NCBI GenBank assembly: GCA_051453625.1
Contig: JBOZIK010000001.1
Span: 234,754,782-234,818,781 of the forward strand
Source: Welwitschia mirabilis
Lineage: Eukaryota > Gnetophyta > Gnetopsida > Welwitschiales
Direction: 5' to 3'
Length of the DNA stretch: 64,000 nt
The stretch's first letter is position 1. Each line of letters starts with the position of its first letter. A program made the position numbers and the translations under genes. Shown in pieces: positions 1 to 11,252 of the stretch. The notes under the pieces were generated by a model, which saw only the letters and a list, made by a program, of their open reading frames with translations, searched no databases and was not told the origin of the DNA.

Positions 1-400
1 GCCTCATATATCTTGTGGATTACCAGATTGAAGGCAAAGCTACTTGATGATTCATGTTCTATTTAATGGATCCTACTATTGCAATAAAAGTAAGGTTAGT
101 GGTTTCAAAAGGAGTACTCTATAATGGGAGGAATTCAAAGTAGAATGAGGTACACTTCAAAGTATGCTATGGTTATCCCATTATCAATAATATTATTATT
201 TTGTAGCTAATTTTCTTTATTGATGATTGGTAATCATGGCTATGATATATTAATCTTGATTAGTATATTATCATGCTTATCAACATTTGTAAAACAAAAC
301 TATGATGTTTCATTAATTTTGATTCATGTATCCTATTTGAAAATGAAAGATCATTGGTAAGTGATCAATTTCAAATAGAATACATTCTATTGCAAAATCT
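1..400. other. Left flank, no recognisable feature
   Basis: AT-rich sequence left of the first retrotransposon. I see no open frame, known repeat or RNA gene in it. Its last five bases (401-405, TAATT) are one copy of the target-site duplication of the element that starts at 406. Confidence 0.6.
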
Positions 401-405
401 TAATT
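401..405. other. Target-site duplication TAATT, left copy
   Basis: TAATT lies directly outside the outer LTR end at 406, and the same five bases follow the opposite LTR end at 10569-10573. A 5-bp duplication is what LTR-retrotransposon integrases produce, so the pair fixes both ends of the element. Confidence 0.85.
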
Positions 406-3400
406 TGTAATGCCCTTAATTTTGACATCAAGTATGAACAATTTTGGATTTAATTAGTTGTTATTAACATGACATCCTTAAGAATTTTCAAGATTTCAAT
501 AAACACAAGAGTTTAGAAAACGAGAACTTTTGCAAACATAAGGGATTGCAAAACTCAGGATTAGGCAAATGATAGTGAATTCATACCTAAAACAAAGGTA
601 GTACAAGAAGAAATAAGGAAACCATAAAACTAATACCAAATGTGCGAGAAAGTCAACCTAAATCATTCAAGATTTATGGGATACATACAACCACACATGG
701 TATTTAATGTAAGCTTATCAATCTTCAATATGTGGTACCTCCATCTTAGTCATTTAGCAGGGTAATGAAATTTATTAACAAGACGACAAGGCTAATGGTA
801 TAGTTCATCTATTAAGAAATAATGGCCAATGTCCTAACCTAGTTTTAACAACATGTATAGATGCATTTCCAAGGTATTATTAAAGTTATAGATTAGTTAT
901 CTAGCCAAAATCTATATAAGTTATTTATATAAAAATATGCTTAGCCTACATAATTGTACTAGTTATCATTCAAAATGGGTTGAATGTATATTTATATGCT
1001 TAGTCAATATCTCATGTTCTTTAATATGTTAATGGTTAGACTTACATAAATACATATAGATACAAAATAAGATAGCTAGCAATGAGGAGAGGTGTCTGGC
1101 AGTGAAGGGAAACGTACAACATAGGAGAGGAGGATCCACGGTTTGACAGGCAGGAGAAGTTGAACGATAGGCGGCGAGGAAGACGGGCCAGTGGTAAGGG
1201 TTCACATAAATTAGAAAGTGCGCCAAGGAAAAAAGATTATAGTGACACAAAATAAATAGAACCGGAAACGCAGATCGGCGCTGAAGAACACCGTGAAGCC
1301 ATCATCAGCAGCACGGTAGTTGGCAGCCAGATCTGGCACAGGGTTGAGGTGATTGTTGCCAATAGCAGAGAAGGGAGAGGGGGAGGACTGAAAGCACTCA
1401 GCACAGGAGAGGAGACAGCAGGAATCCTGGAGGAAATAAAAGGAAGCTGCACAGGGTAAAAGCAGGTCATGTACCAGGACGCAGGAGGCGGAGGCGAGCC
1501 TTGTAAGGGAAACGGTGGGGTTTCAGGTGAATGGGAAGCACACCGCAGGGGAGGGGAATGTAGGCTCGACAGAGTAGTGGTGTGTAGCACAGAAGGGGTT
1601 TCAGGTGAATAAGGAACATAACAATTTTATGACTTGTCAATAAGCTTATGTTAAATAAAAATAAGGTCCTTTTAAAAAGTTATATTTTTCTAACTAGGGG
1701 TTGATCTCTAGACTTCCATTTATCAATGAGACATGATAACCAGATAACCCATAGTCCACTTTAAGAGTAACTTAAATTCCACTAATAGAGAGGGCCTATT
1801 GTAAATTTTTTGGAAGTAAAACACCTAGCTTACCTATGATTAATTAACATGCAATGGAAACCCAACGCATTTCACCCTTTGCCCTTAATAACTCATAAAT
1901 TCTTCATTAACCCTATACACATGGTAATATGTTTAATTAAAATTGGGAAATATCAAAGGCTATGATTAACTTGGATGCATACTAATCAAATAGCCATAAC
2001 TTTGAATTTATAATAGAAGCTTGCAACCTTTCATAAGAATAAATTCAATTCTTTCATCTCATAAATACCAAAGCACATAATAGTTTACTTCATCATGTAG
2101 AAATAAAGTAGAGAAAGGAGACACTCTAATAATAAAATACCATGAGATAAGTCAAGTAATCAATTTAACAAACATAGCTTCATTAATAGGAAATAAGTCT
2201 AAGTACAACAGCTTCAAAACTAACTTCAACTGAAAACATGCTACACAACAACTAAAGTAAGGATGACACTTAACATCCACACACCTAGAAGCAACACATA
2301 GGTAACATGCAGTTATCGACACAGTCACCGGTTCTTCTTTGTATCCTCGCATACAATATTTTCTACACAAAAACGAGTGGTGTGAGAACTGATATTCATC
2401 ATAGCTCCTAGTGTGGTCCATGACAAGAAATAAGTTGGAAAGATTCTGAAGAATAAGATAAACAACTTGACCATGACCACTCATTCAATTAGCATTATCT
2501 TCTTTAGTGACATCTCATCATATCAAGTAAGCCACTTGTACACAACCAGGAGGAATAAGATTATCATAACGATGCACATAGTTGTCCCTTTCTTTCTGGA
2601 GGTTTAATATAGTTACTTTAGAACTCACAATAAAGAGCTTCACTCTCTCAGGTTTGAATAATTAGTTACCTTGTCTAGAATTAATATTCATAATTTATTT
2701 TTCACTAAGGTCCATGGTTAACAAGAGACTCAAGGCTTATAAGATTTGAGTCACAAGAACTCAATCATGATAGACATCTCAAGATCACTAAAGATTCACA
2801 AGAAGATTACAAACTTAGACTCAAGAAACTCTTGGAAGATTCACACAAGATGTAGGTAATAGACTAGAAGTTATAAGAAAACATTAATACATGCATAACA
2901 ATAAGATATATATTACATTAAATTCAAGCTATGAAATACCAAAAAAGAGATTTAAAACACAAGGCATGCAAGTATGTAAAAAGAGGATTTATGGACCACA
3001 CAAAAAGATACAAACATTTACAAGAAAGATAGAGGTTCAATCGTATGCCTCGAGGTAATCAAGCTCTACATGATCAGGTTATAAGGTAAACTCCTATGAT
3101 TCTAATGATTGGAGGACATAAGTATTTATAACACAGGACCAATAGAAGGATTGACAATAAAAATTATGTTTCAACAAGTAGTTCATGTTATCTTAATCCT
3201 TCCTTTCCAAGTCTGGCCATTGGATGTGAATAATAATATAATAATATTTGATAAATCACTTTTAACTGCATGAAATAAATAACATGATGCTTAAGATTAC
3301 ATATAAACACCATTACATGAATAAGATAAAGTTATAATAATTAATGTCAGGCTTGCAGTTTCAAAAATCTAACATGCATCAAGAAATCTAGTGGTTAGTT

Positions 3401-3734
3401 GCATTCAAACAAAAAGTCATGCATAATCATTATTAATCTCCAAGATAAATTGAGTATTCAAATTCTCACTATAATAAATAACAATAATAAATTTGTAGTT
3501 AACTTAATCTATTAATCAATCGACTAAAAGAATTAACTATAGGTTAATCTTTCAATGAATTTTAAAGTAATAGCATGTAAATACTCTATTTTTACTATTA
3601 ATTTTTATCACATATGTTATTATTTTTAAATAATTTAAAACTAGACTTATTTTTATTATTAAATTCCAACATTTAATCATTTATCTGAATTAACTAAGAA
3701 AGCTTTCTAGCTTAGGAAAAAGTTGGACTTGACA
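406..3734 (-). repeat. 3' LTR of the LARD-like element (3.33 kb)
   Basis: This copy aligns along its whole length with 5594-10568. On the minus strand it begins TGTCAAGTCC at 3734 and ends GCATTACA at 406. It has an unusually GC-rich, CpG-containing core at about 1081-1610, whereas the rest is strongly AT-rich. Open frames in the core (for example 1237-1590 minus, Pro/Ser/Leu-rich) match no family I know, and the homologous frame is not kept in the other LTR, so I do not call a gene. The core could be a captured fragment or simply a less decayed part of the LTR. Confidence 0.85.
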
Positions 3735-5578
3735 AATCTCTTCTCCTCAAGGGGTTTAGGCTTTCATTACAAGATCTCACACATTAACTTTCATGTTACT
3801 TAATTCTCTTCTTATCTAAATCATTTAATCTTCTAAATAAATTGATTATTTTCTCATCATAATTTGAAGTAACTTTTGATTCCACTTCAAAGAAAATATC
3901 AATTGTAAGATTAAGATACATCAAGACCAGATCATCATCAATAGGATAGATTTCAAAAAGTAAGAAGTCAAGATACTTCACTAACCCTTCAATAAGTAGT
4001 GTAAATAATGAGACCATATCTGATACAAGAATAACAAGTTTAAGTCATGAAAGATCTACAAGATTATAAAAGATTTAACATAACTTGAAACATGTAGAAA
4101 TACGAGAATTAAGGTCAAATAAAATAAGTATACTTTTAAACTATAGTCAAGGTTCATGACAAGGTTCCCTTAGAATCATGCATTAATCACAAATCAAGAT
4201 GCACCAAGATTAGGTCACTAATAAGAAGAGTTTGAAGGGTAGACAATCAAGATAGTTAGCTAACTAATTTAGCAATGCAAGATAAGCAAAGAGACCATAA
4301 ATAATACAAGAATAATAAGTGCAAGTCATAAGAGATGTACAACCATTATGCAAAATACAAAACAAGACTTGGACCAGTTACAAGATAAGAAATATGATCA
4401 GATAAGTCAAGTATATTATGAATCCACAAAAATTCATGACAAAGTTTCAACTAATTGGGTATCATGATAGAGTTCCAATCAATTGAAGATGAACAAACAC
4501 TTTAACAATTTCAAGATTCCAAGAATTTTCAAGAATTTAGGAAACATGAATTTCTGCAAGCATAAGAAGTGCTAGAACATGAAATTATACAACTGATAAT
4601 GGAGTTATGTTTAACTAAAGGTAACACTAAAATTATAGAGAAAATAAGAAAACCATAAGCATTAGCTAAGATATACAGCAAGAGAATCTAGAATCATATA
4701 AGTTTAAGCAATACATGGGATTATACATAAATTATACTTAAGAGTGACCCAGTATCTCAGGCTATGACTTATTCCAATACCACTACACACATGGAACTTA
4801 TTTCTTTTTCATATTATAAGTAGTCTTATTACATATGGAATCCTTATATTACCTTGATTATCAAGCATTATTTTCTAAGATTCCAAGGATCATAAATTTA
4901 TCATTCATGGTAAATATCTTCATTACTCATTATCACAGCTCACTAAGGGAATATTTACAAAAGGTACTCTATCATAAGGAGTATCATTTGGATACATTAT
5001 TTTTCAATAATGCCTGAGCTAAACTTTAAAGAATAGAGGGAGATCCTAACATGAATACTAGCTAAAAATGCTTATTAAAAATTGAATTGCCAAAGGTTTT
5101 ATAGATCTTCTTAGCTATTACAAGTTCCATGAACTTCTAGATGAAGAGAGTTAACATACTAGATTGTTATAAGGGAAGACATTAGTGCTAAAATTATTAC
5201 TTAGGGTACTAGATGACATTAAAGTTAATATGTTTCAAATGAAAGCAAACTAATGAATAAGGTCATCTGATAGGGGTAACGTATGATGCTATCTTGGTTG
5301 AGAAGAAAATTATAATAATATCAATATGCATAAGATATAAGTAACTCACCCAAAGATCTATATTTATAAGAATATAACATCAACAATTAAACCATGAAAT
5401 TTTCATTTCTTGAAGATCTTAAGATTTCTATTAGCAAAATAATTTCTAAGGTAGTAGGATTAAGCATCTAATATAAGTCTATAAGGTAGAAAAAGAAAAA
5501 GAAGATCTTAAAACCTAAGATTAATATGAAGACTTATAACAGTCTGAATTTTTTTTTCTTTAGGAATTCACCACCTAT
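3735..5578 (-). other. Non-coding interior of the LARD-like element
   Basis: About 1.84 kb between primer site and polypurine tract. The longest frames (3796-4017 minus, 73 codons; 4835-5017 plus, 60 codons) match nothing I recognise. Blocks starting near 4012 and 4291 are a diverged tandem duplication of about 280 bp; both begin with 'agaccata' and share phrases such as 'gatacaagaataa'. The stretch at about 4480-4740 resembles the LTR end at 430-700. No retroviral-type domain is visible. Confidence 0.65.
3737..3748 (-). other. Polypurine tract of the LARD-like element
   Basis: The minus strand reads GAGGAGAAGAGA two or three bases before the TGTCAAG start of the 3' LTR. All-purine tracts at this place prime plus-strand DNA synthesis in LTR elements. 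It agrees with the orientation deduced from the primer site. Confidence 0.75.
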
Positions 5579-5590
5579 GATTTGATACCA
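5579..5590 (-). other. Primer-binding site, initiator tRNA-Met type
   Basis: The minus strand reads TGGTATCAAATC three bases after the CATTACA end of the 5' LTR. The plant consensus complementary to initiator tRNA-Met is TGGTATCAGAGC, so ten of twelve bases fit. It fixes the element on the minus strand. Confidence 0.8.
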
Positions 5591-6274
5591 AAATGTAATG
5601 CACTCATTTTTAACACTAAGCATGAACAAATTTGGATTTAATTAGTTGTTATTAACATGACATCCTTAAGAATTTTGAGAGTTCAATAAATCACAAGAGT
5701 TTAGAAAATAAGAATTTTTGTGAAAATAAGGGATTCCAAAACTTAGGATTAGGTAAGTGATAATGAAGCCATACTTGAAATTAAGGCAGTACAAGAAGAC
5801 ATAAGGAAAACATAAAAATCATACTAGATGTGTAAGAAAGTCAACCTAACTCATTCAAGATTTAGAGGATACATATGGCCATACAGGGTATTTAATATGA
5901 GCTTATCAATCTTCAATATGTGGTGTCTCCCTCTTAGTCATTTAGTAGGGTAATGAAATTTATTAATAAGATGACAAGGTAATGGTATAGTTCATATATT
6001 AAGAAATAATGGCTAATGTTCTAGCCTAGTTTATTAATATATATAGATGCATTTCCAAGGTATTATTATAGATTGGTTATCTAGCCAAAATTTATATAAG
6101 TTATATACATAAGAATATGCTTAGCCTAGATAGTTATACTAGTCATCTTTAAAATGGATTGAATGTATATTTATATTCTTAGTCAATATCATATTTTCTT
6201 TAATATGTTAATGGTTAGATTTATGTAAATACATATAGATATAAAATAAGGATAACTAGCATTGAGGAGAATCA

Positions 6275-6737
6275 NNNNNNNNNNNNNNNNNNNNNNNNNN
6301 NNNNNNNNNNNNNNNNNNNNNNNNNNNNNNNNNNNNNNNNNNNNNNNNNNNNNNNNNNNNNNNNNNNNNNNNNNNNNNNNNNNNNNNNNNNNNNNNNNNN
6401 NNNNNNNNNNNNNNNNNNNNNNNNNNNNNNNNNNNNNNNNNNNNNNNNNNNNNNNNNNNNNNNNNNNNNNNNNNNNNNNNNNNNNNNNNNNNNNNNNNNN
6501 NNNNNNNNNNNNNNNNNNNNNNNNNNNNNNNNNNNNNNNNNNNNNNNNNNNNNNNNNNNNNNNNNNNNNNNNNNNNNNNNNNNNNNNNNNNNNNNNNNNN
6601 NNNNNNNNNNNNNNNNNNNNNNNNNNNNNNNNNNNNNNNNNNNNNNNNNNNNNNNNNNNNNNNNNNNNNNNNNNNNNNNNNNNNNNNNNNNNNNNNNNNN
6701 NNNNNNNNNNNNNNNNNNNNNNNNNNNNNNNNNNNNN
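6275..6737. other. Assembly gap with repeated flanks
   Basis: 463 N. ATAAGGATAACTAGCATTGA occurs on both sides, so the gap may represent an unmerged overlap. Frames translated through it are meaningless. Similar gaps with repeated flanks: 9949-10048, 19525-19982, 24432-25182, 37079-37220, 41833-41932, 46546-46645, 50059-50557. Confidence 0.95.
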
Positions 6738-8813
6738 ATAAGGATAACTAGCATTGAGGAGAATCAAACTCAAAACCTCTCCACTCATTTCCTTAATGAT
6801 AACATGACAGCCACTTAGGAAGGACCATGATCATGGGTCTATTGTGCACATACAAGAAGGTAGTCTATGAGGGGAGCATTATGTGAATAATGGATTTTCT
6901 AAGGGTTATGGTGATTGATAGCAAATGCACAACACTGATAAAGGAGGGGGCACAGTGGTCAACAAGGAGATTGTAGCGAGCACAATGAAAGATGATGTAA
7001 GAAGAACAAGATGCATGGTATTTACATATGAGACAAAATGTGCAAATGNNNNNNNNNNTCATAGAGAGGAGAGGCATCTAGTAGCAAAGGGAAATAAATA
7101 ACATAAGAGAGGAGGATCCATGATTTAATGAGTAAAAGGAGTTAAATAATATATGGCAAGAAAGACGAGCTAGTAGCAAGGATTCACATCAATTAGAAAG
7201 TACCCTAAAAAAAGAAGAATATAGAAAGACAAAATAAATAGAACCAAAAATGTATATTGGCATTGGAGAATACCATGAATCCATCATCAATAGTAGGATA
7301 GTTTGTAGGCAAATTTAGTGTAGGATTGAGGTGGTTATTACTAACAATAGAGAAGGAGGGGTACTGGAAGAACTTAGTATAGGGGAGTAAGTAGTAGGTA
7401 CCTTGGAGGAAATAAAATAAAGCTACACAGGATAAGAGCAAGTCATTTGCTAGGAGGTAGAAGGCGGAGGTAAGCCTTGCAAGGAAAATAGTAGGGTTTC
7501 AGGAATATGAAAAGCACAAAGTAAGGGGGGAAATCATAGGCTTGATGGGATAGTATATGTAGGCCACATAGTGGGGAAATGCAGAAGGGGAGCACATGTG
7601 GAAGAATGTGATTTCCAGAGAAATGAGAGGGAAAAAATAGATCTTCAAAAAAGTAAAGGTCCAAATAATAAGGATCATATAAAATTTTATGACTTATCGA
7701 TAAGATTATGTTAAATAAAAATAAGATCCTTTCAAAAAGTTATATTTTTCTAACTAAGGATTGAACTCTAGACTTCCATTTAATAGTAAGACATGATAAC
7801 CAGATAACTCANNNNNNNNNNNNNNNNNNNNNNNNNNNNNNNNNNNNNNNNNNNNNNNNNNNNNNNNNNNNNNNNNNNNNNNNNNNNNNNNNNNNNNNNN
7901 NNNNNNNNNNNNNNNNNNNNNNNNNNNNNNNNNNNNNNNNNNNNNNNNNNNNNNNNNNNNNNNNNNNNNNNNNNNNNNNNNNNNNNNNNNNNNNNNNNNN
8001 NNNNNNNNNNNNNNNNNNNNNNNNNNNNNNNNNNNNNNNNNNNNNNNNNNNNNNNNNNNNNNNNNNNNNNNNNNNNNNNNNNNNNNNNNNNNNNNNNNNN
8101 NNNNNNNNNNNNNNNNNNNNNNNNNNNNNNNNNNNNNNNNNNNNNNNNNNNNNNNNNNNNNNNNNNNNNNNNNNNNNNNNNNNNNNNNNNNNNNNNNNNN
8201 NNNNNNNNNNNNNNNNNNNNNNNNNNNNNNNNNNNNNNNNNNNNNNNNNNNNNNNNNNNNNNNNNNNNNNNNNNNNNNNNNNNNNNNNNNNNNNNNNNNN
8301 NNNNNNNNNNNNNNNNNNNNNNNNNNNNNNNNNNNNNNNNNNNNNNNNNNNNNNNNNNNNNNNNNNNNNNNNNNNNNNNNNNNNNNNNNNNNNNNNNNNN
8401 NNNNNNNNNNNNNNNNNNNNNNNNNNNNNNNNNNNNNNNNNNNNNNNNNNNNNNNNNNNNNNNNNNNNNNNNNNNNNNNNNNNNNNNNNNNNNNNNNNNN
8501 AAATTCTTCATTAATCCTACACACATGGTAATATTTTTATCTATAAATGGGAAATTTCAAAGGGCATGATTAACTTGAATGCATACTAATCAAATAAGCA
8601 TAGATTTGAATTTATAATAGAATCTTGCAACCTCTCAAAAGAATAAATTCAATTCTCTCATCTCATAAATATTAAAGCATATAATAGTTCACTTTATCAT
8701 GTAGAACTAAAGCAGACAAAGGATACACTCTAATAATAAAATACCATGAGATAAGTCAAGTAATTATTTTAATAAACATAGCTTCATTAATAGGAAATAA
8801 TTTTGAGTACATG

Positions 8814-8929
8814 CAACACATAACTATTTTACAAAAGTTTCAAAACTAACTCCAACTATGAACTTGCTATGCAACACATAACTATTTTACAAAAGCTTCA
8901 AAACTAACTCCAACTATGAACCTACTATA
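8814..8929. repeat. 58-bp tandem duplication inside the right LTR
   Basis: Two near-identical 58-bp units start at 8814 and 8872, each beginning CAACACATAACTATTTTACA. The other LTR has a single, more diverged equivalent near 2200-2250, so the duplication arose in this copy after insertion. Confidence 0.8.
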
Positions 8930-10568
8930 CAACAATTGAAGTAAGGATGACACATAGCATCCACATAATTAGAAGTAATGCATAGGTAGCATGCAATTAT
9001 CAACATAATCACTAGTTCATCCTTGAATCCTTACATGCAATATTTCATGCACAAGAACAGGTAGTGTGAGAACTGATATTCATCATAACTCCTAGTATGG
9101 TCCATGATAAGGAGTAGGTTAAAAAGGTTTCCAAGAATAAGATAAATAACTTGATCATGACTTCTTATTTAATTAACATTATCTTATTTAGTAACATCTT
9201 ATCATATTAAGTAAGCCAGTTTCACATAACTAGGAGGGATAAGATTATCATAATGGCATACATACCTTCCCCTTTCTTCCTCGAGGTTTAGTCCAGTTAC
9301 CTTAGGACTCACAATAGAGAGCTTTACTCTCTAAGGTTTAAACAACTAATTACCTTAGCTGGAATTAATATTCATAATTTATTTTTAGAAAGGTCCATGA
9401 TCAATAAGAGATTTAAGGCTTATAAGATTTTAGTCACAATAACTCAATCATTATAGATGTCAATAAGATCACTTGAGTTTCACAAGAAGATAAAAAACTC
9501 AAATTCAACAGACTCTTTAAATACTCACACAAGATGTAGGTAATGGACTACAAGTTATAATAAAATATTAACACACACATAAAAATAAGATATATATTTC
9601 ATTCAATTCAAGCTATGAAATACTGGAAAAGATATTTAAAACACAAGCCATGCAAGTATGTAAAAAGAGGATTTATGGACCACATAAAAAGATACAAATA
9701 TTTACAAAAAAGGTTAAGGACCACACTTGTCCTTAAGGAAGTCAAATTTTACTCCTAGAGGTAATCAAGCTCCACATGATAAGGTTGTAAGGTAAACTTT
9801 TATGACTCTAATGACTGAGGAACATTAGTATTTATAACACAGGACTAACAGTAGAACTAATAATAAGGTTTAGGTTTTAACAACTAGTTCATGTTTCCTT
9901 AACCCTTCCTTTCCAAGTCTAGTCACTAGGTGTGAATAATAATATAACNNNNNNNNNNNNNNNNNNNNNNNNNNNNNNNNNNNNNNNNNNNNNNNNNNNN
10001 NNNNNNNNNNNNNNNNNNNNNNNNNNNNNNNNNNNNNNNNNNNNNNNNAAGTCTAGCCACTACGTGTGAATAATAATATAACAATATCTGATAAATCACT
10101 TTTAACTACATGAAATAAATAACATGAACTAATTCTTAAAATCACATATAAACACCATTGCATGATTAAGATAAAGTTACCAAAATTAATGTTAGGCTTA
10201 TAGTTTCAAAAATCTAACATGCATCAAGAAATTTGGTTGTTAGATGCATTTAAATATAAAGTCATGCATAATCAGTATTCAACTTTTCACTGTAAGAAAT
10301 AAGACTCATGCATAAGCATAAATAAATTCATAGTTAACTCAATCTATTAATCAATCCATTAAAATAATTAACTATAGGTTAATATTTCAATAAATTTAAA
10401 GTAATAGCATGCAAATACTCTACTTTTACTATTACTTTAATTACATATACTATTATTTTTAAGTAATTTAAAATTAGACTTATTTTTATTATTAGATTAC
10501 CTACATTTAATCATTTATTTGAACTAACTAAGAAAGTTTTCTAGCTTAGGAAAAATCTGGACATGACA

Positions 10569-10573
10569 TAATT
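10569..10573. other. Target-site duplication TAATT, right copy
   Basis: The five bases directly after the right LTR end (10568) repeat 401-405 exactly. Confidence 0.85.
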
Positions 10574-11252
10574 TTTATTTCTTAAGTTAGAAAAGATTTA
10601 AAGTTATGTATTTATCTTTTTTTATTACTTCAGAGGTCCATAACATTATGATGACTTGCATTCCTATAATTCTTAATTAAAGCAACTTTGTTTTGAAGAG
10701 ATAGTAAGTAAGTAATTTTGTATCACATAAATGCCTAGCGGCACTTGGGCTTATGAAATCTATTTCATTTTTTCTGTTCACTAAGGCTACTAGGGTTTGA
10801 ACTCTAGATCTCTAGATCCATGTGTCTATGACCTAGCCAATCTAGTAAGTAGTTATTAATAGTTAAAGCAACCCCTATCTCATTATATTATCACTAAATT
10901 CTTTACCCTACTCCTAAACCTTCTTGTCTAATTGATCTTTTCACTTTTATCCTATGTTTTATGTTTAATGAGGGGCTATCATTTCATGAAAAAGTTTTCT
11001 AAATAGGGGATGGATTTATTTCCCCTTAAGAAATGGAATTCTTAAGGATTAAAATCATCTATGAATAAGTTTATTTAAAAATTATGCTTTTATGAAAATT
11101 AAAAATTTAATTTTCTAAATTAGTGAATATTCAAATGGCTTATGAGATGGAATTAATGCTGTGTGATATCATTTTGAATTATTTTCATCTTCACATCAAT
11201 TTGACTTATCTTTATTATTATTTCCTTACTTTGTCATGGAATGACAAATTCT
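10574..11252. other. AT-rich spacer, nothing recognised
   Basis: No open frame above about 60 codons and no family signature. If the LTR-like remnant starting at 11265 is real, part of this stretch would be the decayed 3' interior of that element. Confidence 0.4.

Larger units (their letters stand above)
406..10568 (-). mobile_element. Non-autonomous LTR retrotransposon with giant LTRs (LARD-like)
   Basis: Two direct repeats (406-3734 and 5594-10568) read TGTCA...TTACA on the minus strand, so they have TG...CA ends. Next to the right copy, at its inner edge, is a primer site close to initiator tRNA-Met (5579-5590). Next to the left copy is a purine tract (3737-3748). Both outer ends abut TAATT. 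The order is therefore 5' LTR at right, interior 3735-5593, 3' LTR at left. The interior is only 1.86 kb and has no gag, protease, RT, RNase H or integrase signature. Long LTRs with a short non-coding interior match the plant class called LARDs, which must borrow proteins from another element. The right LTR is longer because of N gaps, a segment of about 300 bp (around 6767-7067) absent from the left LTR, and a 58-bp tandem duplication. The family is otherwise unknown to me. Confidence 0.85.
5594..10568 (-). repeat. 5' LTR of the LARD-like element, gapped
   Basis: Homologue of 406-3734, starting TGTCATGTCC at 10568 on the minus strand and ending GCATTACA at 5594. It contains N runs at 6275-6737, 7049-7058, 7812-8500 and 9949-10048. 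The first and last of these have repeated flanks, so its true length is probably under 4 kb. The part matching the GC-rich core (about 7060-7660) has lost nearly every CpG seen in the other copy. A private insertion or retained segment lies at about 6767-7067. Confidence 0.85.

Noticed and set aside
1237-1590. 117-codon Pro/Ser/Leu-rich minus-strand frame in the GC-rich LTR core
   Set aside because: No family likeness, low complexity, and the homologous frame is not kept in the sister LTR (7205-7441 is open in a different phase).
6189-8526. Frames of 160-256 codons across N runs
   Set aside because: Nearly all codons are N; the same holds at 19480-20004, 49980-50638 and 62446-63348.
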